Part shown: positions 1-8,506 of the stretch, in pieces | How positions within the stretch are numbered: position 1 is the first letter of the stretch | How the letters are laid out: each line of letters begins with the position of its first letter | NCBI RefSeq assembly: GCF_022921055.1 | Contig: NZ_CP095061.1 | Location: forward strand, 1,279,501 to 1,343,500 | Length of the DNA: 64,000 nt | Direction of reading: 5' to 3' | Origin: Hymenobacter volaticus | GTDB taxonomy: Bacteria; Bacteroidota; Bacteroidia; Cytophagales; Hymenobacteraceae | Program-made: the position numbers and the translations under genes | Notes under the pieces: generated by a model | Databases searched by the model: none | Told to the model about the DNA's origin: nothing | What the model saw: only the letters and a program-made list of their open reading frames with translations

Positions 1-30
1 GGCCCATTAATTCACTTACTACCCCATTTT

Positions 31-291
31 ATGGCCACCCCCGAAGAATTCGAAGCCGCCGCCACCCGCAGCAAAGAATTGCCTAGCAAACCTTCTAATA
101 CCGTACTACTTCAGCTTTATTCTCTCTACAAGCAAGCTTCCGAAGGCGATGTTACCGGCGACCGGCCCGGCGGCTTCGACTTCAAAGCCATTGCCAAATA
201 CGATGCCTGGAGCAGCCTCAAAGGCAAAAGCGCCGATGAAGCCCGCCAAGAATACGTGGACCTAGTGAATTCCTTGTTTCAGCAAGCCTAA
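31..291 (+). CDS. Acyl-CoA-binding protein (ACBP family)
   Basis: This 86-residue protein has the usual length and motifs of the ACBP family, small soluble four-helix proteins that bind medium- and long-chain acyl-CoA esters in the cytosol. Visible family motifs are LYSLYKQA (residues 29-36), GDRPGGFD (43-50) and KYDAW (56-60). The ATG at 31 gives a normal family N-terminus. The gene stands alone, ends before a strong bidirectional hairpin (327-362) and converges on the CDGSH gene. ACBP is patchily distributed in bacteria but common in this group. The role in buffering acyl-CoA pools is inferred from the family. Confidence 0.93.
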   Translation: MATPEEFEAAATRSKELPSKPSNTVLLQLYSLYKQASEGDVTGDRPGGFDFKAIAKYDAWSSLKGKSADEARQEYVDLVNSLFQQA

Positions 292-326
292 GCCAGCGTC
301 TAGCTCGCCGTTTTCCTGTAAACGCA

Positions 327-362
327 ACAAGCCCCTGCTACCACATGGTAGCAGGGGCTTGT
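327..362. terminator. Bidirectional hairpin terminator
   Basis: A perfect 16-bp stem (327-342 paired with 347-362) with a 4-nt loop lies between the convergent ACBP and CDGSH genes. The stem outer ends are ACAAG/CTTGT, with T-rich sequence following on the plus strand, so it can serve both genes. Confidence 0.85.
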
Positions 363-381
363 TTGTGAAGTAGCTACGAGG

Positions 382-654
382 TTAGCTCAACGGCGGAGTG
401 CCCGAGGTAGATGGAACTACGGGCGGCGTAGCGGGCTTAGGAGCCGGCAAATCGAAGGCAATAGCAGCGTGCTCGAAGTGCCCTTTGTGCGACCCGTCGC
501 AGAAGGGTTTCTGATTGGAAAGACCACAGCGGCAGATACTGATTTTTTCGCGGCCGCCTAAGCCGTAAGGCTGTCCTTGAGCATCAACAAGTTCAATATC
601 GGTGCCCTCTACGCGGAGGGAGCCATTGCTAAGGACAGTGAGTTTGGTAGCCAT
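382..654 (-). CDS. CDGSH-type iron-sulfur protein
   Basis: This 90-residue protein carries the complete 3Cys-1His cluster motif CRCGLSNQKPFCDGSH (residues 41-56), with ligands C41, C43, C52 and H56. It would bind a redox-active [2Fe-2S] cluster as in mitoNEET-type proteins; the physiological partner is not evident. The start at 654 (MATKLTVL) was chosen because the frame upstream of it has no domain similarity. The tail after residue 70 is rich in proline and alanine and probably disordered. It shares the hairpin at 327-362 with the convergent ACBP gene. Confidence 0.85.
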   Translation of the reverse strand: MATKLTVLSNGSLRVEGTDIELVDAQGQPYGLGGREKISICRCGLSNQKPFCDGSHKGHFEHAAIAFDLPAPKPATPPVVPSTSGTPPLS

Positions 655-766
655 GTGGTGAGATGGTGAAGTGGTGAAATTGTGAAAGGGGCGATGAGAA
701 AGTAATGCTTTGGCAATGCGCCCGACCTGATGACGCGGCTTGCGCATCAACCTTATAGCACTACCA

Positions 767-1303
767 TTAGCGTAGTTCTTTACGCATGATGTAGTCGTTC
801 ATCCAAAACGGCCCGATGGGAATGTCTTCTTGCCGGTGCCGACTGAATCCTTGGTGTTCGTAGAAAGCCAGCGCTGGGTTATTGCGGTTTACGTTGAGCT
901 CCAGGGCCTGGGCTCCAGCTGAGCGGCTGGCTTCTTCTACGGCGGCCACCAGATGCTGGCCTAAACCCTGACCTTGATGGGAGGGAAGTACATAGATTTT
1001 GTGCAGCTTGAAAACACTGGTTCCCAAAGGCAAGCGCGAAAACGAGGCAAAACCAGCGGGCTGGTCGTTGGTGTACAGCAGCAGAAACGTGTGCTCATCG
1101 TTGGTCATCTGGCGCTGCAGCGAGGCTGGCGTGTAGATGACGCGGTACATGTAGTCGATTTGCTCTTTGGAGATGATAAAGCGGTACGTAGGTTCCCAGG
1201 TGGCTTCAGCCAACTCGATGATGGTGGGAATATCGGCCAGAGCGGCGGGCCGAATAGTAATAGTAGCAGGAGCAAAAGCAGACATAGGCTGCAAAAACGG
1301 CAT
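767..1303 (-). CDS. GNAT family N-acetyltransferase
   Basis: This is a 178-residue single-domain GNAT acyltransferase. The acetyl-CoA pyrophosphate loop of motif A is visible as QGQGLG (residues 110-115), and the C-terminal family motif NPALAFYEHQGF lies around residues 142-153. The substrate cannot be read from the sequence. A second ATG at 1285 (MSAFAPAT) is an equally possible start, since the domain begins only at ITIRPA near residue 15. It stands alone on the minus strand, divergent from the secreted protein at 1424. Confidence 0.88.
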   Translation of the reverse strand: MPFLQPMSAFAPATITIRPAALADIPTIIELAEATWEPTYRFIISKEQIDYMYRVIYTPASLQRQMTNDEHTFLLLYTNDQPAGFASFSRLPLGTSVFKLHKIYVLPSHQGQGLGQHLVAAVEEASRSAGAQALELNVNRNNPALAFYEHQGFSRHRQEDIPIGPFWMNDYIMRKELR

Positions 1304-1423
1304 TTTACAGGTAAGAACCGAACTTGAGGACTGATTTCACCGTTTTGGGCCGGAAATTGCCAGGCAGATGTATACCCTACCTGTTCTCGACCGTTAATAG
1401 GTCAATTCCCTTACCTGTCCCCT

Positions 1424-2107
1424 ATGAAACGTTTCGCTTTTCCCTTGTCGCTCCTGTTAGCCACGCTTGCTCTGGCTTCTACCACCCAGGCACAGCAAAC
1501 GACCACGCAAAAGCCTGCCACGCAGAAAACGACTACGCAAACGTCAACTTCTCAAACCGTGTCCGGTGTAGAAAAGGATGTGCGCGTTTTCAGCGATTGG
1601 GTAAGTGATAAGTTGAACCGTGCCGAAGTAAGTGTCCGCCGCGAAATGCCGCGCATAAGCGCCGAATTCGACCGCCAGAGCAAGCGTATTGACCGGAGCG
1701 TAGATAGTTTGTCGGCGCAAGGCAAGCGCGAATACGGCGACCAGAAAAAGCGCTACGAAGACTGGGCCGCCAAGCAAGATAGCCTGGATGCAAAAGCGCG
1801 CCGCCCCGAAACGGCACAGCAAACCCAAGACCGTTTGCTCGGTGAGAAAGTGGTACTGAGCAGCGCCCGCGCCACCGAGCTGCCCGACCTCTATGCCCGC
1901 TTTATTGGTTCCACCCGGGAGCAGCGCCGTCAATGGACCGCTGCTGATTGGAGCAAGGCTGGCGTGGTGTTATCCAATTTGAATGCGCGGTATGCGCAAG
2001 TGCGCGAACAGCTACCACTAGAAGACCGGGTCCGGATTCGTTCTTGGCAGGGGGAGTTCCGTACTCTGGAGGCCGCGCGGGATGCCAAAGAAGTGATAGA
2101 CAAATAA
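1424..2107 (+). CDS. Secreted protein of unknown function
   Basis: This 227-residue protein has a clear signal peptide (MKRFAFPLSLLLATLALA, cleavage probably after TQA near residue 24). A Thr/Gln-rich linker (TTTQKPATQKTTTQ) follows, then an alpha-helical, highly charged region with many Arg, Glu and Lys residues (residues 50-125) that could form a coiled coil. The second half has a shorter helical section ending in EVIDK. I do not recognise a named family with certainty. Export to the periplasm is supported by the signal sequence; no lipobox or sorting domain is visible. Confidence 0.75.
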   Translation: MKRFAFPLSLLLATLALASTTQAQQTTTQKPATQKTTTQTSTSQTVSGVEKDVRVFSDWVSDKLNRAEVSVRREMPRISAEFDRQSKRIDRSVDSLSAQGKREYGDQKKRYEDWAAKQDSLDAKARRPETAQQTQDRLLGEKVVLSSARATELPDLYARFIGSTREQRRQWTAADWSKAGVVLSNLNARYAQVREQLPLEDRVRIRSWQGEFRTLEAARDAKEVIDK

Positions 2108-2134
2108 AGGCCGCGCCTGAGCTTGCAATGACCT

Positions 2135-2623
2135 TTACTGCACCCGATGGGTTTGCAGCCAAGCTCGTGCAGCGTCGGCATCACAGAAAACCCGGATAGA
2201 CAACAGCTGGCTAGAGCGGGCTACAAAGTCCAGCGAGGCCAGCTGATTGTTTAGGTCTGGGGCAAAAACATAAGCAAAAGCTCGTAGCCCCAACTCGTAG
2301 GCCTGCGGCAGCCACTCAAATTCCAACCACTCCATGGCCTCGCTCCAGTCGCCTGTGGAGCCATGCTTGTTGTTGAGTATTAAAGGAAACCGCAACTGCT
2401 CTTGGGTCAGGAGTACAGCTTGGGCTCCCGTCACGACCGACTCGGCCGTGAGGTCGCCAAACCACTGCACGTAAAGCAACTGCTCGGCAGGGAAATAGAA
2501 TTGTTGAAGCAGCGGGACACCGTGCGCATCAAGCACCAGCCCCAAATCCTGCGCATCAGGACCTGGAAACGAGGGTTGGGCAAGCGCTACTTCGGGACGG
2601 GCGGGAAACGAGGGAGCAGACAT
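2135..2623 (-). CDS. Hypothetical protein, STAS/SpoIIAA-like
   Basis: This is a 162-residue soluble protein. The pattern of a central strand (PLILNNKH), a helix with WSEAMEWLEFEWLPQA, a strand (AFAYVFAPD), and a final FCDADAARAWLQTH resembles the alternating strand-helix layout of STAS/SpoIIAA-like proteins that are common and poorly characterised in Hymenobacter-type genomes. That assignment is by pattern only. The ATG at 2623 (MSAPSF) is preferred over an upstream GTG at 2632. It converges on the secreted protein gene at 1424-2107 with only 27 bp between the stops. Confidence 0.7.
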   Translation of the reverse strand: MSAPSFPARPEVALAQPSFPGPDAQDLGLVLDAHGVPLLQQFYFPAEQLLYVQWFGDLTAESVVTGAQAVLLTQEQLRFPLILNNKHGSTGDWSEAMEWLEFEWLPQAYELGLRAFAYVFAPDLNNQLASLDFVARSSQLLSIRVFCDADAARAWLQTHRVQ

Positions 2624-2717
2624 CGGCAGCACAGATTCTTAACCACTCTCTTAATATACCAAAACCAAAGAAAGTAGTCTAGAAAAAAAGAGGGACGCGT
2701 CGAGAAGGCGGATTCTG

Positions 2718-2725
2718 TACTTTTG
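2718..2725 (+). promoter_or_regulatory. Candidate -7 element (TACTTTTG) of dNK gene
   Basis: TACTTTTG fits the Bacteroidota -7 consensus TAnnTTTG and lies 50 nt before the deoxynucleoside kinase start. No convincing -33 TTG is seen at the right distance, so confidence is low. Confidence 0.3.
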
Positions 2726-2775
2726 TTGTTTAGGCTAGGCCACGGCGGCCGGGCCCGCATTCTTTTTTCACTTGT

Positions 2776-3399
2776 ATGCACATTGCCATCGTCGGCAACA
2801 TTGGAGCCGGCAAAACTACGTTGGCCAATAAGCTGGCCCACCATTTCAACTGGGAAGTATTTCTGGAAGACGTCGACCATAATCCTTACCTCAAGGATTT
2901 CTACGACGACATGCCCCGTTGGGCCTTCCATTTGCAGGTATATTTCCTTAACAGTCGTTTCAAGCAGACGCAGCGCATCAAGGAACTGCAAGCCGCTGGT
3001 AAAGGAGTTATTCAGGACCGCACTATCTACGAAGACGCGCACATCTTCGCCGCCAACCTACACGATTCGCGGTTGATGACCGAGCGTGACTACCAGAACT
3101 ACCTCAGCTTATTCGAGTCGATGATCGACTTGGTGCGCCCACCGGATTTGCTGTTGTATTTGCGCGCCGACTTGCCCCGGCTCATTCATCAGATTCAGAA
3201 GCGCAACCGAGACTACGAAAACAACATCAAGATCGACTACCTCAAAAACCTGAACGGACACTACGAGCAGTGGATTGCTAACTACAAACACGGCAAATTG
3301 CTCATCGTCGATGTCAACCACCTCGACTATGTTCAGAATCCAGAAGATCTAGGCGTCATTATCGAGCGAATTAATAGCACCCTTTTCGGCCTGTTCTAA
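2776..3399 (+). CDS. Deoxynucleoside kinase
   Basis: This 207-residue protein belongs to the dNK/dGK family, which phosphorylates deoxynucleosides in the salvage pathway using ATP. The P-loop GNIGAGKTT is at residues 7-15 and the conserved DRT motif at 81-83 (QDRTIYED). The Arg-rich lid region is visible around KRNRDYE. Length is typical. The specific base preference cannot be told from the sequence. The gene is followed by a palindromic repeat (3445-3495) and then a convergent gene, and a possible TAnnTTTG promoter element precedes it. Confidence 0.92.
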   Translation: MHIAIVGNIGAGKTTLANKLAHHFNWEVFLEDVDHNPYLKDFYDDMPRWAFHLQVYFLNSRFKQTQRIKELQAAGKGVIQDRTIYEDAHIFAANLHDSRLMTERDYQNYLSLFESMIDLVRPPDLLLYLRADLPRLIHQIQKRNRDYENNIKIDYLKNLNGHYEQWIANYKHGKLLIVDVNHLDYVQNPEDLGVIIERINSTLFGLF

Positions 3400-3444
3400 C
3401 CTGTAATCGATTTTGTAGCCGCGCAATAACACGCAATAAAATTC

Positions 3445-3495
3445 TGAGCCCACAGAATCATGCTGAGCTAGTCGAAGCATGGTTCTGTGGGCTCA
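3445..3495. repeat. Palindromic intergenic repeat with GTCATGCTGAGC-type core
   Basis: Arms 3445-3464 and 3476-3495 are complementary at 19 of 20 positions. The centre contains TCATGCTGAGC..GTCGAAGCAT, the same core as the longer palindromes at 61764-61860 and 63880-63982. It sits between convergent genes and could also act as a terminator. Confidence 0.7.
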
Positions 3496-3520
3496 CTTAC
3501 TGAAAGTTGAGCTAAACCAC

Positions 3521-4192
3521 TCAACTTTCGGCACTCATGGCCTGATTAAGAAACTGCACAAGTGGCTGCGTGGTGCGTAAGCCAGCTACCACGCGAGCCG
3601 CAAAATCTGGACGCAGCACTTCACTGTCAGGGAAAGTTTGCGAAACTCTAAATTCCTTCAGGCGCAGCCATTCTAGGTCGGGCGTCTGCTGATCGTAGCC
3701 GCGGGGTGGGCGCTGGAGCCGTTCGCCTTGCAGACCCGCCGGGAAATAGTGCAGAAGCTCCGGAGCTTCGCGGAGCATCCGAAACTCGGCACCGTTGTAG
3801 TGAATTTCTTGGCGTATGCGAGTTAAGGCAACTGTATCGGGCTTCCAGACACCGGCGCCCATCCACGTATGGCCTTCGGGTTGCACGGCCAGAAAGTATC
3901 CGGCCCAGGGAGCATGGCGGCCACCACGTTTCATACCCGCTCCCATGCGCCGCTTGTAAGGCTCCGGGTCGCGTTGCGAACGGTCATTTTTGTTGATGCG
4001 GAACATTACATCGGTGGGGGTGAGGGCGCGCAGATCCGGCTCGAATTCTTGCAGTCCGGTTAGCACTTCCTGCACCAGCGCCGCATAAATAGCCCGGGCC
4101 TGATGATAAGCTGCCCGATTTTCGTCCATCCACACCTTGTGGTTGTTTGCCGCTAGGTTGCGCAAAAAGTCGAGCAGAAAAGTGCGGTCCAT
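3521..4192 (-). CDS. DUF2461 (TIGR02453) family protein
   Basis: This 223-residue protein matches the DUF2461/TIGR02453 family along its whole length. Recognisable landmarks are FLRNLAANNHKVWMDENR near the N-terminus, the block DVMFRINKNDRSQRDPEPYK (residues 59-78), GAGMKRGGRHAPWAGYFL, and GAGVWKPD. The family is widespread in bacteria and fungi, but its biochemical function is unknown. The short gap to the palindrome at 3445-3495 suggests the hairpin terminates both this gene and the convergent kinase gene. Confidence 0.88.
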   Translation of the reverse strand: MDRTFLLDFLRNLAANNHKVWMDENRAAYHQARAIYAALVQEVLTGLQEFEPDLRALTPTDVMFRINKNDRSQRDPEPYKRRMGAGMKRGGRHAPWAGYFLAVQPEGHTWMGAGVWKPDTVALTRIRQEIHYNGAEFRMLREAPELLHYFPAGLQGERLQRPPRGYDQQTPDLEWLRLKEFRVSQTFPDSEVLRPDFAARVVAGLRTTQPLVQFLNQAMSAES

Positions 4193-4287
4193 GAAATAGA
4201 AAAGCGGTGATTAAAGGGTTGCGAAGTCAGTATGTGCAACGCTTACGGTTGAAACATATAAACCGCCAGCTTCACTGTTTTACCAAC

Positions 4288-5115
4288 TCACGGCTTCAGG
4301 CTAAGCACTTCCACTGCGCTACCCACCCGAAGCAAGCCTTTTTCGGTGCTCGTTACGTTTTGCCCAAACATCACTTTCTTGCCTATCGAGCGGTAGGTGG
4401 CCAGCGTGCGTAGTGGTTCGCCGGTGGGGGTGCGTAACGAAGTTTGCTGATCTACGGTCGTCATGACACATCGGGCGCAAGACCGCACGGCCTGGAAAGT
4501 CACGTCCCCGATTCGAAATTGCCCCCAAGTATCTTCACTGAAAGCGGTGCCGCCACTGAACACGAGGTTGGGCCGGAAACGGTTCATCGACACAGGATCA
4601 GCGAGGCGAGTATTGAGGTCGTCGAGCGAGCTCTGGCCGATCAGTAGGAACGGGTACTCGTCAGCGAAGCTTACAAGTTGCCCTTCTGGATTCCAATCTG
4701 GGTCTACATCGCGCCGCACCATGTCCGACATGTAAATCAGCTTGCAAACTTGCCCTAACGCTTCGCTCAACCATTCGTCGGCTTCGCGGGAGCCGCGCCA
4801 GCCGAACACCATATCATCCCAGATAGTCACGAACAAGGTACGCTCTGGAGTGGCTTCAAATGGGATGTAGAGAGGCAGTAAATCGGGGCGCTGAACGTGG
4901 GTGAGCAGGAAACCATTATAGGCCGGAGCCACCCGTAGCAATGCCATTGCTGGGGTTTGCCGTTGCGTCATGAACCGGTTGCGTTCATCTACGAGCAGCC
5001 AGCGCCGGTCGTGCCGTAGGCCACGTTGCTCAGTAGTTGCTTCAGTAAGCCGAATGCCGCCCAGCGACTTAACAGGATAGATATAGAGGTCTTGTAAAAT
5101 CAACGAGTCAATCAT
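4288..5115 (-). CDS. MOSC domain protein (YcbX-like)
   Basis: This 275-residue protein has an N-terminal MOSC-associated beta-barrel (LYIYPVKSLGG near residue 10) and a C-terminal MOSC domain. The likely cofactor-binding cysteine lies in RSCARCVMTTVD around residue 215, and the downstream block FGQNV is typical. Relatives such as YcbX and mARC are molybdenum-cofactor enzymes reducing N-hydroxylated compounds; this one lacks the C-terminal ferredoxin domain of YcbX and would need a separate electron donor. The start at 5115 (MIDSLILQ) immediately precedes the barrel. No molybdopterin genes are nearby. Confidence 0.87.
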   Translation of the reverse strand: MIDSLILQDLYIYPVKSLGGIRLTEATTEQRGLRHDRRWLLVDERNRFMTQRQTPAMALLRVAPAYNGFLLTHVQRPDLLPLYIPFEATPERTLFVTIWDDMVFGWRGSREADEWLSEALGQVCKLIYMSDMVRRDVDPDWNPEGQLVSFADEYPFLLIGQSSLDDLNTRLADPVSMNRFRPNLVFSGGTAFSEDTWGQFRIGDVTFQAVRSCARCVMTTVDQQTSLRTPTGEPLRTLATYRSIGKKVMFGQNVTSTEKGLLRVGSAVEVLSLKP

Positions 5116-5953
5116 GCCGCTAAGGTAAGTGGCGCAACGCGCTCAGCAGCCACAGTTCACTGCTGGCTAACTAAGAATTCAGTAGCGCACATAGAGCCTT
5201 TTTACCTGCTATGTCCGGCACCACTGCTTTGGTACGGTATATTATTTACGTCGTCTTCTACTGTGTACACTAGATTGCCTTGAGTACATCTGAACTCCCA
5301 CAGTTATCTGCTTTGATCGTTCGGCGACTTTTACAGCTTCTGCACTTCTTGCTAGCAAAGGTTGACTTCAGATACGGAATCAGAGGGCCTCGTTGTCTCA
5401 TTATGAGATATACTATCTGGCTATGTGAGCCGAGTTTATAGCAGGTGTTCAACTATTTTACTTGAAATTATAATTAGCTTGTCACGAAATAAGCTAAAAA
5501 ATAGAAGGTAGGTGACAAGGAGATTAATTAGCACTGTTAGAGCCTGTTCGATACTATAGCGGGACAGCGGCAGGAGGTGTAATGATACAATTACCGTCAA
5601 ATTTTGAAGCACAGAAGGTCATTATAACTCTCTACTATTAGGCAAAAACCTTTTAGGAATATGGTATTAACAGTAAATTTTATAAATAACACCATAAGCC
5701 GGCTGTTTTAGTGGTATCAACACTGAGAGGAAAAGAATAAGCTTATTCAAGTGCTAAAGCCTTTTGCAGCACTTTTTTAAGCAGTAACTGTAGGCGTACT
5801 AAAATTGACAAACCTGAAAAGTGCTATTGTAATTGAATTGTTAATTTCTATATTGAGCTTCTCAAAGAAACAGTCAGTTGCACTGGCTTAGCTTTTGGGA
5901 GTAGTTGTTACCTCTGATTAACACGAATGATAAACTTCTAAATTATCCCAGTT
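5116..5953. other. AT-rich gene-free region
   Basis: About 840 bases between the MOSC gene and the DUF805 gene are clearly richer in A and T than the rest of the window. I see no frame with protein-like composition, RNA gene or strong hairpin. It may be a decayed gene or a leader region. Confidence 0.6.
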
Positions 5954-6352
5954 ATGCAGCAGTTAGCGTTTCTTCAAGGTAGGCTATGTCGATTTGGATA
6001 TGGGGTTCAACTGATAATGGTTTTGATTCCTTTGGAACTGGTTCATCCTCCTGTTGATGCCACAAACTGGCTGCAAACTGGGCTAGTGGCTTTACTCATC
6101 GTTGTTTGCACAGGTTCAGCGGCTATGGTGGCCGTACCTCGCCTCCATGACATAGGCTTAAGCGGCTGGTACGCGCTTGCATTGGTGGTGCCAGTTTTGA
6201 ATCTGCCTTCTCTGTTGCTGCTTTTAGTGTTGCCAAGTAAACCCGGCGAAAACAGCTGGGGAATGATGCCAATGCCTTATCCGCGGCCAAGTATTCCACA
6301 GTTTGCCTTGGGTGGGTTCCGCCTCAGCGTTTCCAACCGAACCCGATTGTAG
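5954..6352 (+). CDS. DUF805 family membrane protein
   Basis: This 132-residue protein has the DUF805 layout: a short N-terminal GRLCRFGYG segment, two to three hydrophobic helices, the signature VPRLHDIGLSGWYAL (around residues 58-72), and a final hydrophobic helix before PSKPGENSWG. DUF805 proteins are small inner-membrane proteins of unknown function. The C-terminal 30 residues beyond the domain are proline- and arginine-containing and unmatched. It is followed by a very strong bidirectional terminator. Confidence 0.85.
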   Translation: MQQLAFLQGRLCRFGYGVQLIMVLIPLELVHPPVDATNWLQTGLVALLIVVCTGSAAMVAVPRLHDIGLSGWYALALVVPVLNLPSLLLLLVLPSKPGENSWGMMPMPYPRPSIPQFALGGFRLSVSNRTRL

Positions 6353-6374
6353 TAAATTATATAATTAGCCTTTG

Positions 6375-6448
6375 GCTGAAGTGACTAGCAACAAAAACCC
6401 CAATGCACCATATGATGCATTGGGGTTTTTGTTGCTAGTCACTTCAGC
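6375..6448. terminator. 33-bp perfect palindrome, bidirectional terminator
   Basis: Arms 6375-6407 and 6416-6448 are perfectly complementary over 33 bp with an 8-nt loop. The arms contain AAAAACCCC/GGGGTTTTT, giving U-runs in both directions. It separates the convergent DUF805 and subtilisin genes. Confidence 0.9.
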
Positions 6449-6452
6449 TAGT

Positions 6453-8087
6453 TTATGGAGTCTGACGGGTGGCTAGTTGTACGGCTTGGTAAAGGTTCAC
6501 TAAACCTCCCGTGTTCGACAATTCAGCGAAGTCTATCTCTTTATTGGTGCCTGGTTTTACCACTTTGGTATGGTACACCACTGCCGATTGCAGAATGATG
6601 CGCTTCATATCTTCAGCAGTGAGCTTAGGGAAATATGATTTCAGTACGGCGGCAATACCCACTACCACGGGCGAGGCCATGCTGGTGCCACTTTTGTTGC
6701 CGTATTCCTGGCCGGGCAGCGTGGAATAAATTTGGTTGCCGGGAGCAAATACGTCGACGTTTTTCTTTCCGTAGTTGGAAAACTCAGCCACCATATGGTT
6801 GTCGTTGAGACGGGCAGTGGCTCCCACCGTAATCATGTTCGGGATGCGCTTGCCATTAAGATAAACCGGCGACGGAAACTCTACATCCGTGTCGATGTCC
6901 TGGCTCTCGTTGCCAGCCGAATGCACGAGCAATACTCCCTTCTTTTCGGCATACTGAATAGCGTCTTCTACCGCCTCGCGTTGAGGAGAATAGTACTTGC
7001 CGAAGCTCATATTGATGATGCTGGCTCCATTGTCGACGGCGTAGCGAATGGCGTTGGCTACATCTTTGTCGCGCTCGTCGCCGTTGGGCACGGCCCGCAC
7101 GGCCATCAGACGCACGTTGTCGGCGATGCCTAGGACACCGAGGTTGTTAGTGCGGTCGGCGCCAATAATACCGGCCACGTGGGTGCCATGCGAAGGGTCG
7201 GGGCCATGCGTATCGCGGTTACCATAGAGGCGGTCAGTAACATTGGCAGGATCGTCGCCGATGATAGTAGCCCGCGGGTTGTAGGTCGGATTCAGGCTGA
7301 AATCGAGCAGGTTCTTGCTCTGATCCATGCCTTCCTTCATATCCTTTAGCACCGTTTCGAGGTCAGCATAACCAGCCGAGCGCAAGTTAGCATCGAGACT
7401 AAGAGCCGCCCGCAGCAAATTCGGATCAGTGGGCTTGGCGCGGTGCAAGGTGGCCGTGTCGAGGCGGGGTACATTCAACGCCTGCCGCAAGTTCTCGGCC
7501 CCGGCTTCAGTCAGCTTGTAGTTTTCGCTAAGCGACTGATACTGGGTGGTGTTTTCGGCTATTTTACTGGCCTGGCTCTTCTTTACTTTCTGGTACAAGT
7601 CGAACTCGGCGCGCTTATTTGCGGGAACGGCCGTGCGCACCTTGCCTTCATAGAGCGGCTTTAGCTTAGCCAGCAGGCGAGTGTCCTCGTAAGTTTCCAC
7701 GTCCACATTGCGGCCGTCTTTGCCACCCAGGAAGTTCCAACCCCGAATGTCATCGATGTAGCCATTTTTGTCGTCGTCTTGGCCGTTGCCAGCTATTTCG
7801 CGCGGGTTCGTCCACAGCACTCGCTTCAGATCGGCGTGCGCTGTGTCGATGCCGGCATCAATAACGGCTACCACTACGGGCGCGGAAGTCCGGTTTTTCA
7901 GCAATTCCTCGTATGTGCGCTTGGCACTAACGCCCATCACCTTATCGGTGGTTGGGTCGAGGTGAAACCATTGTTGAATGGGAACCGCTGGCAAAGCAGC
8001 CGGTGTCGTGTTTTGGGCTGCGCTTGCTAAGGGTAGCAACAAGGCCAGACCAAGACTCCACAACTGGGAAGAAAAAGAAAAGGACAT
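6453..8087 (-). CDS. Secreted S8 (subtilisin-like) serine peptidase
   Basis: From the ATG at 8087 the product is 544 residues and starts with a signal peptide (hydrophobic core LWSLGLALLLPLA, cleavage after ASA). The catalytic triad is complete: Asp in VIDAGID (near residue 77), His in SHGTHVAG (near 300) and Ser in GTSMASP (near 469); the oxyanion Asn is in HSAGNES. More than 200 residues separate Asp and His, against about 30 in classical subtilisins, because a long helical insert rich in Lys and Glu lies between them. No C-terminal sorting domain is seen, so it is probably periplasmic. An upstream ATG at 8132 would only lengthen the signal region. Confidence 0.92.
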   Translation of the reverse strand: MSFSFSSQLWSLGLALLLPLASAAQNTTPAALPAVPIQQWFHLDPTTDKVMGVSAKRTYEELLKNRTSAPVVVAVIDAGIDTAHADLKRVLWTNPREIAGNGQDDDKNGYIDDIRGWNFLGGKDGRNVDVETYEDTRLLAKLKPLYEGKVRTAVPANKRAEFDLYQKVKKSQASKIAENTTQYQSLSENYKLTEAGAENLRQALNVPRLDTATLHRAKPTDPNLLRAALSLDANLRSAGYADLETVLKDMKEGMDQSKNLLDFSLNPTYNPRATIIGDDPANVTDRLYGNRDTHGPDPSHGTHVAGIIGADRTNNLGVLGIADNVRLMAVRAVPNGDERDKDVANAIRYAVDNGASIINMSFGKYYSPQREAVEDAIQYAEKKGVLLVHSAGNESQDIDTDVEFPSPVYLNGKRIPNMITVGATARLNDNHMVAEFSNYGKKNVDVFAPGNQIYSTLPGQEYGNKSGTSMASPVVVGIAAVLKSYFPKLTAEDMKRIILQSAVVYHTKVVKPGTNKEIDFAELSNTGGLVNLYQAVQLATRQTP

Positions 8088-8506
8088 CAGAAAAGATAAG
8101 CAGTGGGAAAGCGGAAATACGGACGATAACAAAATCCGATCCGCTTAATTCAATAATGCAGTTAAAAACAGAGAAACAAATTCTACGCTAAAGATGCACG
8201 CCGCATTGAGTAGGACACACAAAAAGCTCTAAAACTGGCAAGGTAGTGCGTGTGGTTATAGTACTATATTAACTTTAGCTTAATTCAACTATTTCATAGA
8301 AATATAATACACGAGCCAATTTTATTCTAGATTTGCAGTACTGAACCAATAGTAAATAGGGTTTTGCTAGCTCAAGTGATGTTGGAATGTATGAAGTAGG
8401 AGCATGAATCATCTTGCATGTCGGCTTACGTTCTGCTCATCGGCTTCATGATGCTATGACTTAGCCGCTTTTTTGCCTCGCCACTTTCACCTCCTACCAA
8501 TTTTCT
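8088..8506. other. Divergent intergenic region
   Basis: About 420 bases separate the divergent subtilisin and sorting-domain genes. The stretch is AT-rich and holds no convincing gene. It must contain promoters for both genes, but I could not single out a complete TTG/TAnnTTTG pair. Confidence 0.5.

Noticed and set aside
5270..5452. A 60-residue minus-strand frame in the AT-rich gap.
   Set aside because: No similarity, atypical composition and no start signal; likely chance.
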